Below the pieces are notes generated by a model. It was not told the origin of the DNA, made no database searches, and was given only the letters and a program-made list of their open reading frames with translations. A stretch of DNA of 64,000 nucleotides, taken from Amyelois transitella. Taxonomy: Eukaryota > Arthropoda > Insecta > Lepidoptera > Pyralidae. Location of the stretch: assembly GCF_032362555.1 (NCBI RefSeq), contig NC_083508.1, positions 8,213,001-8,277,000 of the forward strand, given 5' to 3'. Positions 46,955 through 62,300 of the stretch are shown piece after piece; within the stretch, counting starts at the first letter, position 1, and each line of letters begins with the position of its first letter. The position numbers were made by a program, and so were the translations under genes.

Positions 46955-49900
46955 CTGTTGAAAACATGAAAATTATTAATGAACGGTTAACGAATAATAC
47001 GAACACATAAAAATTTAAACTACCGGGAAAAAATACTATATTTTTGAACTGTGTTATAATTTATATAGTTATTTATTAGTTAGTTATTATATAAATATAT
47101 ATAGTACGGACAAGTTGTCTGTAGTATTCGTATTTTAATTTTAATTATTTGGTTAAAGTAATTTATACTCAGGTACTAATAATCAGATACTTTAAAAAAT
47201 TAAAATACTTACACGTCGTAAGTAGTATTTGAATTTTTCTAAGTATCTACCTGGTCATTTGTTATCTTATGGAGGTATCATGTATTGTGTACATAATAAA
47301 AGGCCGAATATTTTTTTCGCTGTCGCTGTTTTCCGAAATAATACATATTGTACCACTAGAAAAATATACTAACTGCTTTTGTAGTTTGACCTGTTAGAAG
47401 TAAATAAAACATTTGAATGTGGAATAAATAAATCTTTAAGTCCATTGTTAAAATAACGGATTTCCTATCGTGTCAAATCGACTTAAATGTGAAAATGTAT
47501 TCGACATGTTTGGTCAGGTGTCCCGGTATGGTGACCGAGAAGACATTATGAGGTTTTATGGCGTTTGCTATATTGCATACGTAATTCGTTACTGTTGCGA
47601 TTCGCCATTTTTGTCTAGTCAATGAAGGGGAAAATATGTTAACTGCAGTTGGTGTTAATTTCCATGACATAATAAAATAATACAATTGTATTGATGACAA
47701 TCATTCTCGTTTCTTCCGATTGCGATCTAAAGGAGTCACTTCCAACCAGCTTTAAGTCTTATAACAGTGGCTCTATATAACATACCTACCAATTTAACCC
47801 ATATAGAATGCAATAATAAGAGAGATATTAGTAGTACTTACTACAAACAGTGCAGGCGATCTCGTCGCTATTGTCGCCGCAACCATCGCGGCCCGAGCAA
47901 GCCACCGCGGTGCTTCGACACCGGCCGTTCCCGCACCGCAATGGACAGAAATCTGCTGCGCGCCACCTACGTCAATAATATTCGTTTCACTGACATAAAG
48001 GTACTGGTAGAAGCATAAACCTATTGTTCTTGTATTGCCTATATCTTATCTCATTTAAAATGAAAACTATTCACACGTTAATCACTAAACAAACATATTC
48101 TTAAGATATTCGTAGTACTAAAGGAAAAGATAAACCTTAAACGGTTGCTCTGAGAGTGACAATATACTAACTTAGAAACTATATTTGATCTATTTTTTTT
48201 AAAACCGCAGCAAACTTAGAAGTCTACCGACATCTGGACAAACATATACGAGTATATATTCTTAAATTGTCACTATAAACTAGAAATAGTACAGTACGCA
48301 TCAAATATTTGGGCAAACGACAAACCGTAACCGCACGTGTGCTGGTTACGAAATGTTTGTACCTTCAATATTAACATCATGTCTAAGTAAAATGTATGCG
48401 GCTATGGTGTGCGAATGGTAAAGGGATTTGTTTACTATATGGTTGGCGTCCGTTACTTGTTAAGACCAAAATTCTTAGTCAAATCTAAGTTTTTCGTTAT
48501 GCGATTGTAACAAAGCTGCAAGTTGTTGCTTTTGACTTTTTATGGACTGCAAGTGTTCTAGTTTGACCGTTCTCAGCACTCATCTCAAGGATTCTGGACC
48601 ACCTGTCATAAACCAATCAAGGCAAGACGGCTGTCTCCTATGCCCAACGTAAGTACCTAAGCACAAATGGCTGCTCTACTAATGGTATGTGATACTACTT
48701 AAAAATCGGCGTAATTTCTCAAAATATTACGATTTCAACTATGTAGATAAATTTAATATCATTATCGTAATAATCAGAGGACTGCTGGACTCTTTTTCGT
48801 CTTTCTTATTTTATTAGTAATAAACTTTCTCTTTCATCTTTGAGCATCCTCCGCCAGTATATTTACTTTGAGGCCAGGGATTCGCTTTGCGACATTTCTC
48901 TTTTCATTTCCTCCACTAACGGTAACTAAATAGTAGGTATTATTAATTTATTTATACCTTGATTGTTCATTGCACAAATGTGGCGGTTCATCTGACGCGT
49001 CCTTGCAGGAGACAATGGCGTTGCAAAATTCAAACTCTGGCAGGCATTCTCCCGAATTGCATCGGAACGTATGTCGTGGACATCTGCGAAAATGGAATTA
49101 CAAATTTGTAATGCGAGTTAATAGGAGCTTACCCATTGCGTAAAGGAAGAATTCCAAGATTTTTGACTTTAACCGAGTAACTTTTTAAATTTTAAAGAGA
49201 AGCAGAATGCACACGTTTTCTTCGTTACTAGATCAGTATTTAGACCTGAACTAAGTCTAATACTGTCCTCAACAAACCAAACTACAAGCATCAATAATAT
49301 TTACCCTCTGCGTCTGGTCGTTTGGCAGTTCCTCTCGTCTTCACCTCCTGGGCACTGAGGGGTTCCATCACATCTCGCTGCTCGGGACACACACATGGAT
49401 CCAGGACCTCCACATCGGAAAGCATGCATTGGACACCTTTCTCCAGTGCCGTCTGAAAACAAAAGTAAACAAAAATATTTACAATTTTAACTAAGCATAT
49501 ATATCTTTTACACACAATACCTACTCCATTCTAAAGATGATTTTTGGTACCTAACAACGTAAGTAAACATTTGACAAGTAAACCAGACATGTCCAATACT
49601 GGCATGGAATGTTAGATTTTGTATATTTATAAATTTGCTAAGAAAGTTTACTAACAATAAAAAGCCGAAATGTTAATCTCATTGTATGGATTATTTAGAG
49701 GAGAAATTAAGTTGTTACTTATTTGTACAAACTTAGTCTTCAAACCGTTGACTTTTATCTACTATTACTTATACCCAGATCTGTTTACCGTTCCAATGAG
49801 GGAAGGCGATTTATGCGAAATCGTTTTTTTTGAAAATAAATTTTAATAATTGAATAACCACAAAGAAACCCCATCACGCTTGAAATGAGGTGAAAGCGAA

Positions 49901-52900
49901 GAGTAAAAGGAATAAGTGCGATGAAAGGAATCAGTGCATGGACAGTACCTTTACTACCTTGACATTTCTCGTCGGAGCCGTCAGGGCAGTCTTTGCGGCC
50001 GTCGCAGACAAAGTACCAGCTGATGCAGGTGCCTGTTGACCGGCACTGGAACAGATATGGATTGATATGCAGATTGTATGGCAGAATACTGAATAGTTTT
50101 AATCTTATTGTGTTAAGTCCTGTAAATGTCTCAAATCAAAATTCCTGGTACACACTCCAGCGATTCAGCTGTAAAATAAACAATCGTAAACATAATTGAA
50201 ATCTTATTTATTTAAACTATATTGTAAAAAATACAACTGTTTGACACAAAAGGCGGATATAGACAAAAAAATTTTAACGGAATGATATTATGTTTTTTTA
50301 ATAAAAATACTTACCTACATTCCCTATTGTTTTTTACCTACAGCTTTAATATTTATCGTAATATTAGGATAATATTAGCCGTGTGGTTCCCGGCACCAAT
50401 ATAAAAAATAATAGGAACACTACATCTCTTCCCCATGGATGTCGTAAAAGGCGACTTAGGGATATGCTTGTATATATTTTATATATATTCTTTGTGCAGG
50501 TAAAAAAACCCACCTGGAAAGTTCCGGGCAAGCAGCCTCTGTTCCGCGCTGAGCAGGCAGACGTCGAGTTTGTACGGTAAGCGCAGTCGCATCTCTTGTT
50601 TAGGCACCGAGTGTGTGGATCCACTGACTGGCACTGCGCATCGGTTACGCAGACCATACCGAGAGAAGCGGGTCCAAGGTCCACTGCAGGAATGTCAGTA
50701 CGAATGCGATGCTTTTCTGAAATAATTAAGCAACTTTATGTATTCTATACCAACTTATACAATAAAATTTGCACAACAAAAATTTGCCAAAAAACCAGAG
50801 CAAATTGTTCTAAAAATCAATATTCTTACCTTTAAGTGAAGACTTCTTTTGATGACCTGTTTTGTATGGTTTGCCATTCTGTTCTTTAACAGAACCATTT
50901 TTCTTATTACTTTTTTTGTCAACAGAAGGCTGAGTTACAACTCTATAAACTGGTTGATCATTTGCGTGTAAATTAGCTGTTAGCTCGTCCACACTTATAA
51001 GTGTCTCATTAGGCTCTCCGTCCTTTCTATTTGAAACTGGTAAACGTTTTGCAGGTTCTACAGTGGGTACCTTCATCACGGCCTGCATCAAAGGACTATC
51101 TTCTTGTGTGCTCAATTCATTTTTATTCGTGAACATTGGAAGTTTGCTGGGTTGTATGCCATCTTCATCAACAATCGTAAGTGGCGAACCATACAAGTCT
51201 TTAGAACCTTGGTTTACACTAATTGGTGATTTATTATTAACTTTATACTGTATACTAATATTGCCTGGATTTGTGTCCACAGTATCTTGTTCTGCAATTA
51301 CAGCTTCAGTGGGCATTTTTTGAGCGATACATCTATCACCAGTTTGTTGGAAGTATGAATTGCAAGCGCATCGTCCAAATAAATTAGGTATCACGAATTC
51401 GCAGTGACTTTCTTTATCCCAAAGGCGGCAATGTTCGTTGCTATAGCAGACGTGACCAGGCGGAGCCGCTGAAAAAAACAATAGAATGTATCATAGTGAA
51501 CGACTGTCATGGACAATTCAATTGGTAATGTTATTATAATTAAAGCAACTGCTTCTTGTAAAGCACCAATTGAAGCTAAATTAACCGTAGTAACCAATAT
51601 TTCTTGACCTCGCGGTTCTAAATGCAGCGTGGTAGGTAATTTTCTTGAGCATAGCCTACCATCATATGCTCTAATAGCTAAGCTAAGGTACAGTTTTAGC
51701 CTGAGGTTTAAGTGTGTCGTCGAATTATTTCATGCATTCTTAGATTCATCGAAAAATGTTAATGTTCATTGTTTGCAAGTGTAAACAGGTAAACGATTTC
51801 CCATGTCCATTAAGATGAAGACTAATGAGGTCAGTTTGATAGTGTTGAGAACGCATCACAAATGGTAATTTGATTAGCTATTATATGTTAATCGGGAACC
51901 GTATAGCACGACACGCGAACTTTGCTCTCTGTGTTTCCGACCTTAATTCACATGATAATAGCTGCATTATCTGCTTGTGTTAATATATGTATTTGAATAT
52001 GTGAAATGTTTGAGATAAAAAGAATCATAAAACTTTCAAAAATATTGAAGTCAGTAATAGTATAGTTAGCACAACATACCTAATTATTTGTACACCTACT
52101 CAATATATTTTTTGAAAAGATTAGAAATAGAACATTTGTTTTAAGATAAACTCTGACTGATGTATAATTATATCAAGAAGCCACAGATCTTTCAAAAGTT
52201 AATAATCTTGCGTGTTTATTGGATTGAGAACTTCTAATCAACATTTCTTACTGCAAAAACAAATTAACTTTTATAAACTGTGGTTCTCAATGCAATACTT
52301 TTGTGCTTGTTATAAGCACTTTTCGTAGAATCTACGTCTCGTCGGTGGCATCAGTGCATCAACATTCTCACATCATACTCGCATTAAATCGTAATAAGTG
52401 AGGTTCACATGAGTGGATTTGACAGAACAATTACCTACCTCATTTTTCACACAGTCAAGTGCATTTTATTTATAGCGGAAAAGCGACCAAGCCACTATTG
52501 GGGAAAACAGGTGTTTCATCCGCCACGGTACGAATTCTCTACGCTTTTCAATGTCTACTTATCGTGGTTTTCGTCTTTGTGATATCAAAATAACAATATT
52601 GTTTCGGGGTATATTTCTTAAATATTCACAATTTAAAAATATTTTGTCGACGTAAGAAATAGGCTAATTTCCGAGTGCCGTGTGGTCCCCGGCGCCATTA
52701 TAAAAAAGAATAGGACCACTCCATACCTTTCCCATGGATGTCGTAAAAGACGACTAACGGATAGGTTTATAAACTTGAGATTCTTCTTTTAGGCGAGGCT
52801 AGCAACCTGTCACTATTTGAATCTCAATTTTATAATTAAGCCAAACAGCTGAACGTGACCTTCTTTCTTTTTTCGTCTTTTTAAAACTGTTGGCTCTGTC

Positions 52901-53314
52901 TACCCCGCAAGGGATATAGACGTGATTATATGTATGTAATTTCCGAGTAAAAATAAAACAATTATACCTGAAATCGCAGGAAAGTGATAGCTAGAGTATC
53001 TAATAGGTGCGCAAAGGTATTTTACAAGGAAACGCAATGTGAATGCAAAATGCGTGTCCAATTGACAACTTCTTTGCAGTTACATATATTACATGCACGG
53101 TTACATAGCTTGATTTATAATATTTACGCGTGTAGTCTAATAAATATCTAGTGTATCGATAGACTTTCTTATTCCTTTTTACCTATCCAACTATATAATA
53201 TTAATAATGCGAAAGCCTGTTTATCTGTTATGCTTTCACAGTAAAATAGATGTTGAGCCGATTTTTATGAAAGAAAAGGTATTAGTTAGTTAGACGGTAA
53301 AATTAATAATTCGC

Positions 53315-53345
<31 letters not shown>

Positions 53346-56300
53346 ATTATTGTATGAAAGATCTTACAAAACATTGAGTAGGTATTAACTTAGTATAGCG
53401 AAACCACTAAGGTTTGAGATTACACTAATTTAAAAACATACATACTTATAGTCACGTCTGTATCCTTTGCGGGGTGGATATAGCCAACAGTATTGAAAAC
53501 ACTGAAAGGCCACGCTCAGCTACATAGTTCAATGATGAAATTGAGATTCAAATGGTGACATGTTAAACACATACTCGTAAGGCTAAAACATAGACTAAGT
53601 AATGGTCAATTCTCAGCTTATTTCCCCACAGTGGGCCTTTTAGAATTTCCCCTCGTTTTAAGTCATAATAGTCCAAAAGTTGGCGTTGATTTTAACCTTC
53701 AACCATTGTTATATGATATTCAGTTGCTGGCAGCAAAACATGAATCCTTAATTGTGAAGGGTCAAATTTCTCTGCAGGCGTTTGTATCATACATATCAAA
53801 ACAAAAAAAAATAACGCCGTATTTATTTCTAGAAATATTAAGTTGGTTTATGGTAACACTAGCTTTCCGCCCGCGGCTTCGCCCACGTGTAATTCGGTTA
53901 TATATAGCGTTTTTTAATGATCTCGACAGGGCTTTTTCTTCCACAGGCTGAAATCTTGTAGAAAATAAAATTCGGGTGTTTTATTTATGCATACCGATTA
54001 CGCCGAGATTTATGGACCGATTTACGTGATTCTTTTTTTGTTCGGTAGAGTATACTTTCAAGTTGGTCCCGTTGTTACCTAGTCAGGATCTGATGATGGT
54101 ATTCCAGGGAAATCAAGGGCAAACCTCAAATTTACAGGCAATTACGTTTTTGACAATTTCATAGATCTGTTTAAGTATTTGCGTCTGATAGTCATCATCC
54201 CATGTGAATGAGCTGATGATGGAAGGTACAACTCCTCAACGGTTAGGAGTTGAAAGAAAATTCTTACGAAGTTATACGTACATGTGAGGCTATTAGGTTG
54301 ACCTGATAATAAAAAGTAAATCTCATTAACGTTAAGAATTTAGGTGAAAATGGATGCGGACAAATTTCGTCTCTTCACTTGTTTCCTTTTAGCTGTTTGT
54401 ATGGGTAGTGTTAACACAAAATAGGGATTTAAAGGCGTGATGTTATTAATGTTATGCATGTATGTACATAATTATGTATGTTATTATGTATGTTAAAGAG
54501 ACGACTGAAAGTTGTCATACAAAGTCTTTTTTTTTAAGGATGGGAAATCATCAAATGACCTCTCCCGCTCTGGGTGGAACGGAAGGGTGTGTCAGACTTT
54601 TACTGACTAAAACCCACCTCGTTCCTTCAGTTGCCCTTTGCGTTCCGGGGCCACGGTATCTCGTTAGAACTTTCCCGCAGCCCCGGCTCAGTTTATCCCG
54701 TTTCCCCCCCTTGGGGGTTGACATTTCAAAAATCCCTTCTTAGTGCTCACTTATGTTACTAAAGGAACCTCTGTTCAAAATCTCAGACTCCTATACCGAG
54801 CGGTTTCGGCTGTGCGTTAATAAATCAGTCACCCAATCGCACCCCCTAAATCACGATTGGAGGGTAGTTTGAAAAAACTTATAATGTCAAACATATTTAC
54901 TTGCCTATGTACGTGTTCATGCCAAGTTTCAAGTTTATAAACCCAAGGAATAAGATTTTTCATAGAAACGTTTTTACCCCTTTTCCCCCCCTTGGGGGTT
55001 GAATTTTCAAAAATCCTTTCTTAGTGCTCCCCTACATATCCCAAGGAACCTACATTTCAAATTTCAGCTGTCTACGACCAGTAGTTTCGACTGTGCGTTG
55101 TCTGTCAGTCAGTCACTCAGTAACGGAAGAGTTTTATATATATAGATTAAATTTAAACGCGTTATATCAGTCTAGTCCTGTTAAAACAAAAGAAAATCTG
55201 TTAGCCTCACGAGACAAACAACGTGTCTTGCTTGTTAAACAATTGAAGAAAAATTTGACTTACGAGACAAACACGTGTGTTTCCTGAACTGCAAATGGCC
55301 ATCGGTGCAGCGGCAAACGCCGTCCAGACAGGCGCTGTACGCCACTTTCAGTGTACATTGCTCTGAAACTAGGCACTCGGATCCCAGGAGCGTAGCTGAA
55401 ACAATATTAATTATGTTATTTTGTTTGTAAACTCTATTGTACCAATTTGTACTCTGGTTATACGTCAGAACGTATGGCTTTATGTCTTACGGAGTAGGCA
55501 TATATTCATATCAATGGTATGAGCAATTATCCCTTTTACGGCTCTCTTATCTACTTCACGATTCTACTTAAAATTCCAAATACGTGTAGGTTCACATTAA
55601 CACTGAAAAAGAGAAAATTATCAAATCTATCTATTATTCTGTAAAATCACTTAATAACTTGGGAATCTTCAGGCGATGGGCTAGCAACCTGTCACTATTT
55701 GAATCTCAATTCATAGTTAAGTCAAACAGCTGAACGTGGCCTATCAGTCTTTTCAAGACTGTTGGCTCTGTCTACCCCGCAAGTGATATAGAAGTGACTA
55801 TATTTATGTATGTATACCGCAATAAAAGACTGAAATACGGAGATGCTAAATGAAGCTTTAACATATAATTTTGAACGGCCTGTCTATAGACCTAACTCAG
55901 ATATTTTTGTTATGTAAGGAATGACAAGTTCACGACCTTAGGCGTTAGTGCATTCAGATCAATGTATAAACCACTACGAAATATGAAGACATAGAGAAAT
56001 TAGACAGAAATAAACTACAACATCTAAATACGAACAACTCATACTAACTCAAGTGTTTTTGTTATGGTAGAAGAAATGACAAGTTCACGACCTTAGGCGC
56101 GGCGTCAGTAAAATCAGATCAATATATAAACAACTACGAAATATGGAGACATAAAAAAGCTTGAGAAAAATAAACTACAACATCTAAACCAACCAGTCCA
56201 TACTGAGAGTTTTTGTGAAGGCGGAAGGACTGACAAGTTCACGACCTTAGGCGCGGTTAGTGAATTTAGATCAGTGTACCACTTGTACGGGTGTGGCCAG

Positions 56301-59300
56301 CAATTTGCATCCAATAGTTCACTGGTATTTTATGCACGTCCAGAATAACTGTAACTTCGAAACAGTATATCAAGTTACTCTATATGGACCTCTCGCATTT
56401 TCCACGCTATAGTTAACTTAAGATATAGATAGTCGATGAATCACTGTGACATAGACATTTGCTTGATAAAATGTTTTACGGATTTGTATACTACTATTGT
56501 TAACGCAAATTATATCCAACTTAGATGAATTCGAATGGAATAATTTTTTTTGTTTGTTTATAAACTCTTTATTGCATATAAAAAGAAATATAACAAAGTA
56601 AAAAACAGTCATTACATTAAGAAGAATATGTACAACGGCGGACTTATCCCAACCGGGATTTCTATTTTTATTTGTAAGCATTCTCTTAACTGTTCTCATT
56701 TACTGATACGTTTAATTAAATTGATACGTCATATTTTAAGTAGAATTTTACCTGATTAACATTATTGGCCTAATAAACTGTCTAGAACTAACTAACTAAT
56801 TCTTCTGCCTCCTGGCTTTACTTTTGGTTACATCCTCTTCGGGGACTGTGGCAGAGAAGCATTTCTTTAAAGTGGACTAAGGTACTAAAATGTAGTAACT
56901 ATGCCCATGAAAAACAAATCGGGGTTATGCAATAAGCAGACTAATTTTAAAAAGCCATTAAAAATATACCTAAGTGTAAAAATACTGGCCGAACCTATTG
57001 AAAGTAACAATGTATTTTTTAAACGTACAAACGAAATGAACGAGCGTAAATTTACGAGTTTTTAAACGCATTGTTTTAGTAGGAAATTATAGGCTGTCGG
57101 TATTCTTTAACTATTCAATTAAAAGGCGAGATTCAAGTGTTGCTTCCTAGACATTAACTTAAACGCTAACACCCACTAAATCATTATGTAATGACGTTTT
57201 AATTATCGTCGCAATTGTTACTCTACACTTTGGATACATGAACATAAAATACCGAGAATGCCAGACAACGATTGACACGAAAGTGTTTAGAATTTATATT
57301 TCTTTCTTTTATCATTTGTTTTTGATTGTTAACCCAGTGGTAACGTTTTTGCCAATGGGAACTTGTTCATCATAAACATTTACCTATATTTATCCAAATA
57401 CACACATAAATATTGATAACCCAGTGTAAGTAAGATATAAGTAGCTGATAAACAAATATTCATAATATAAAGTTCGGCACAATTTCTCGTCTAACTGAAC
57501 ATAATTACTAACACATAAAAAATAGCTGTCAGTTACATCTGCCTTATCGCAGCTATCAGAATCTGACACAATAATCTCAAAACGGAGACTACAAAGGTGA
57601 TCACTTGCGTTTATTAGATTTGGCACGGAACCGACAGCCGTGGAAGAAGCGACGTGATATGCGTGACTCGCTGATTTGGATCCAATAGTTATAATCTCTC
57701 TGCATAGAGTCAAGGTCGATTCACCGGATCCAATATTTGGGTCAGATACGTCTAATCGTGTCACTTTTAGCTCGCATCAGCTTAGCAATCAAAAGAGTAA
57801 TACTCGGATAAGCACAAACATTATAGGTTTTTTAAACAATTAATGGTTTTGTACAATAAATAATAATTATTGTTAAACTTGTGTGATTCGATTAACCTCT
57901 TCAGATAGGTGAGAGTGTGCCGGGATTAACGAGTACACCAGGATGAAGATAAAGTGCGATGCTATTTATTAGTTGTGGATAATTGATAAAAATAACTTTG
58001 TGCAAATTACAAAACTTTCTAGTTAATTTTAACGCTATGTTATTATACCCAAAATAACATAGTATTACAGTGGCTTATTACTGGCCAAAACAAGGAAAGT
58101 TTTTTCATTAACCTTCTGTCAAGCAAACAAAAGAAAAAAATATGTTTACAAGAAACTTTTATTGTATTGTAAATATATTTAATACATATGCGTGACAAAG
58201 TTTGGAAAGTAGGGCTCTAATCAAATCACAATGTACGTAGATCTATGTATATTGTACAATATTGTTGTTGTTATTGAACGTGATATTATGTCGCAAAATA
58301 GGAAAAACAGGTAGACGAGAAAGTGAATAACACATTTTTTATTTCTTATTTTTACATTTTACAACATTTCGCATGAGGGTTTAGGTAAGCTGCAATAAAC
58401 TGTAACTTTAAAGATGAACTATTTCTAGGGGAAATATTAATACGAAACTGGATGTGTAACCATGACCCGATAGTTGTAACGTTTCTATGCAGAGGTTACG
58501 GAGGTCAGACGCGATACTTCTGTAAAAAACAAAGCGATTCCCGTCTGACCTCCGCAACCTTTGCAGGGCAACCTAACCTTGCGATGTTTTCCCTAGCCGT
58601 AAGAGCATCGGTTAGTATTCAAACTAATGTACATACCTAACTTCAAAAATAATCATTGGTACATGACCGGGTGGGATTAGAACCTGTGCCTTTTTGCGCC
58701 ACATGCATTTTAACCGGGCACCTTACTGATTCGACCACCGACGCTCGAATTAATAATAAATATAAAACTAAACTCTTATATTTATTCTCATTCTTAACAA
58801 GGCTGGTGACGTACTTTGGACGAAAATATCAAACAAATGGTGATTTTTTTAAAATACAATCTGTGATTAGTGTTCAAGTAGCATGATAAAAGCTTTCATT
58901 GGGTGTTTCACACTGAGTGTGAGTTATTGTCTATTATGAATATCTGGGTTAATGGATCTTCGTATTTACTTACAACGGAAAATATTCATGCTTTCGTAAA
59001 CTAGATGGTTGTACTTGTGTCCGTCATGGCCAATTTGACTGTTGTTGTTGTTGTTTTTATTGTATCTCGTTCCTTTGCACGGAGAAGCTTTATTCTTTCT
59101 TTCACTGATATTATATGATTGCAATATTGCATAAACTTAAAAAATATATATGTAAGTGTAAATTTATACAAATTCTTACTATTCCTTCCATTTAAATAAA
59201 ATAGATAGAGTGCACCTAATATGAACAATATTTAAACGAGTTTCCAAGGCGAGATGCCTTAGTACATTTCTACATACCAATTAATACGAAATCTACGAGT

Positions 59301-62300
59301 AATTCAAATTTCGCTAGATTCAAATTTCGCTGTCACATCTCAAGTGCTCTTTTGACATGTAGGTAAATTAGAACTCAGACCTAACGGTCCATGAAAAGTT
59401 CACGGACAACATCGCCTAGAAAATGAATAAGAGTAACATACTCGTACTTTACTATCCTTTCCATATCCCTTTACATGCAAGGGATAGCGGGACCAATTTA
59501 CAACGGGGGAACCGGATGATAAACGATAACTCATTCGAGGTCACTGCACTGATATGCAAAGAATTGATAGTACAACACAATACACTTTTTTATGATGAAG
59601 GTTTCACACGAACGTCGACTTTTCAATTTTATTGTCTTAGCGAATCGAAGTAAATAGTTGTTTACCAAGAATGTTGTGTTTTTCGTCAAACGACTAAATA
59701 GCTAGCTGTAATTTTAACCCAATGGAAGTTTTATAATTTTAGATAGATAGTCCGAATATTTGAGATTTATTTATGGGAAGGTCGCTTTTAAAATTCTTTA
59801 ATTAAATAATAATTAATTTGCATCGTGAACATCTTTTGTTCAATAACTGTGTCTTTAAATATGGATTTTATTTTTATGGATACTCAGATAGTATTTTTGT
59901 AGTATAATTCAGTGAAAAATATCTATAATATCATTGATAGAGCATAATTTCCTCTTTTCGTGTTCCCAGTTGCACCGTTCGCCGCTGTGCCTCGGTGTCT
60001 GGGGTCCGCTTATAGTAACTATTTGCGAATGAATGCCTACTCTATACATAATCATCTCTATGTCCAAAGCTTGAGGCACGGTCGCTCTCGTAATCGTCAA
60101 CAAGTTTATTTAAATTGGTTCCACAAATAAAGCAGATCGACATTTGCATTGCACCGACACATCGCCTTTACGATAGAATTATATTTCAATGGTCCCAACA
60201 AAGATTTATTAACCAGCTCTTTTCTGATCCTGCCAAGTGTCTGTTACTTTGCCGTCGTCAAGATGGGTGGAATAACTTTTTGACTAGCCAATCTATTTAC
60301 TCTTGGGTATTAGATAAGTCTAAAACTTATAATTTTCCCAAAAAATTTTGCGTATGTAGAATAAATATTTTAAGTAATTTTGTGCCTGCACTGCTGTAGA
60401 GTATTATTTTCCATTCCTTTTCTCCTTGATTTCAGACCCATCCTTGCATCAGTGTGTGTAGGCCTGCCTTGTCAAAAACTGGTTGTAGGTTCTCTATTCC
60501 CATCTTTAAACACTAAGTGGCATCCTGTCTATTTATTGCTGCATACTGCGTCCAAAAAAAGGAAATTTCACTTAAGTACTTAGAAATTGATCAAAACATT
60601 GCTTATTAAAGGTCTATCAAAGCGAAGTTAAATGACAATCTTATTATCGTTAAATTATTTATACGTAGCGCGACATTCCCATCATTCAGGTAAATTTACG
60701 AGTCTATTTGTGAGTTACACGGTCTCTGATGTGGTCGAGTAGCGGTTCCGGAGCAACTTTGCTTGACTCCGACCCTACTTTGAAATCCTGCCTGACTGGC
60801 ACACGTTTGCTAAGTGTGTTACTTGGCATCCGCGATAGCTCCATACTTGTGCTGCGACAAATTCTTTCTTATTCTATATGTCCGTTAGTTGAGTACTAAA
60901 AATGGGTCAAAATAAATTCTTAAATTTTGAAATTAAAGTTGTAATTGATACACATACATAAAATCACGCTTTTTATCCGGAAGGTTATGCAAATACTTAC
61001 TACATGTTTCCATTTGCCACTTCACTATAGATATTATTTTCCCCGGTTTTTTTCACATTCTCCATTATTTCTTCGCTCCTAATAGTTGCAGCGTGATGCA
61101 ATAAAAGCCTAAAGCCTTCCTTGATAAATGGTCTATTCAACACAAGAAGAATATTTTAATTCGAATCAGTAGTTCCTGAGATTAGCGCGTTCAAACAAAC
61201 AAACAAACTCTTCAGCTTTATAATATCAGAACCTATAGATTCGAATATCAGCAGGTTATTAAAGTACATCAAATCTATCTTGATCAAATCGAGGGAGGTC
61301 CTGGCGAAAAGTCAGGTTAAGAGTACCATAAAAGTATTCAGGGTTCGTGACAAATGGAAAGATGGGTCTCTGTCTACCCCTTCGAAAAAGAGCCGTTTGT
61401 AGTTAAAGTTTGTATAAAATAACTTCAAGTTACTAACTACGATCATATGAGATTCTAAAGAAGCAAATAAATCCGCATTGGCAAAAAAACCGTTTTAATC
61501 CACCCATCCATGGGCCACGATCCACTTCCTCGATTTGGTCGGGTTGCTTCTATATTGAGCTACAGAATCGGTCATGGAAAGTGACACAAGCGTGGGATTA
61601 TGGGACGCTCCAAAATAAACTTAAGTATAAACTGATAAGATATATACTTGCCATTCCAATATTTTCAAGATCCTAATATGAAAAATAACTAACAAACATA
61701 AGATTTGACCTGCTGTTAAAGGTAATCAAATCTACGTATTAGGTATTACTTCCATGCGTACGAGACTAATAAAGTGTAAAATGATTTTTCGCATTAGATC
61801 TACTGTTTCGCCTTTTGGGAATATTTTTCTGGAAATTAACTTCATTGATGGTGTTCAAACAAGATAATACAGGAATGCATAGCAATGAAATAACTAGTGA
61901 AAGAAAAAAAAAACAATAACAATAAGAAGGAAATTGATTGCCCAGTCAATGGTAATAAAGCATGAACTCTTATCTACATGATTAAGTTCAATGCAACTAA
62001 TCAACTTTGATTACCTGGGTAACGCATTTTAATTGATTTTACGTATATTTAGTGTGAATAGATTTAGTAAGGTAAGTAAATTTTATTAAAGAATATGTAA
62101 CTTGTGTGAATACAGGAAAATAATGCAGTTAAATATAATGCTATAAAAGGAATTTGAAATGTATGCATCATATTGATTTCAATAATTTCTTATTTGAAGT
62201 TATTTGATCAGAAAATATTTAAGGCGTTGGCGTTCTTATTATCTGTAGTGCAATTGAACATTTTATGATCATCGTATTCTGTGTCTTGAAAATAAAGTGC

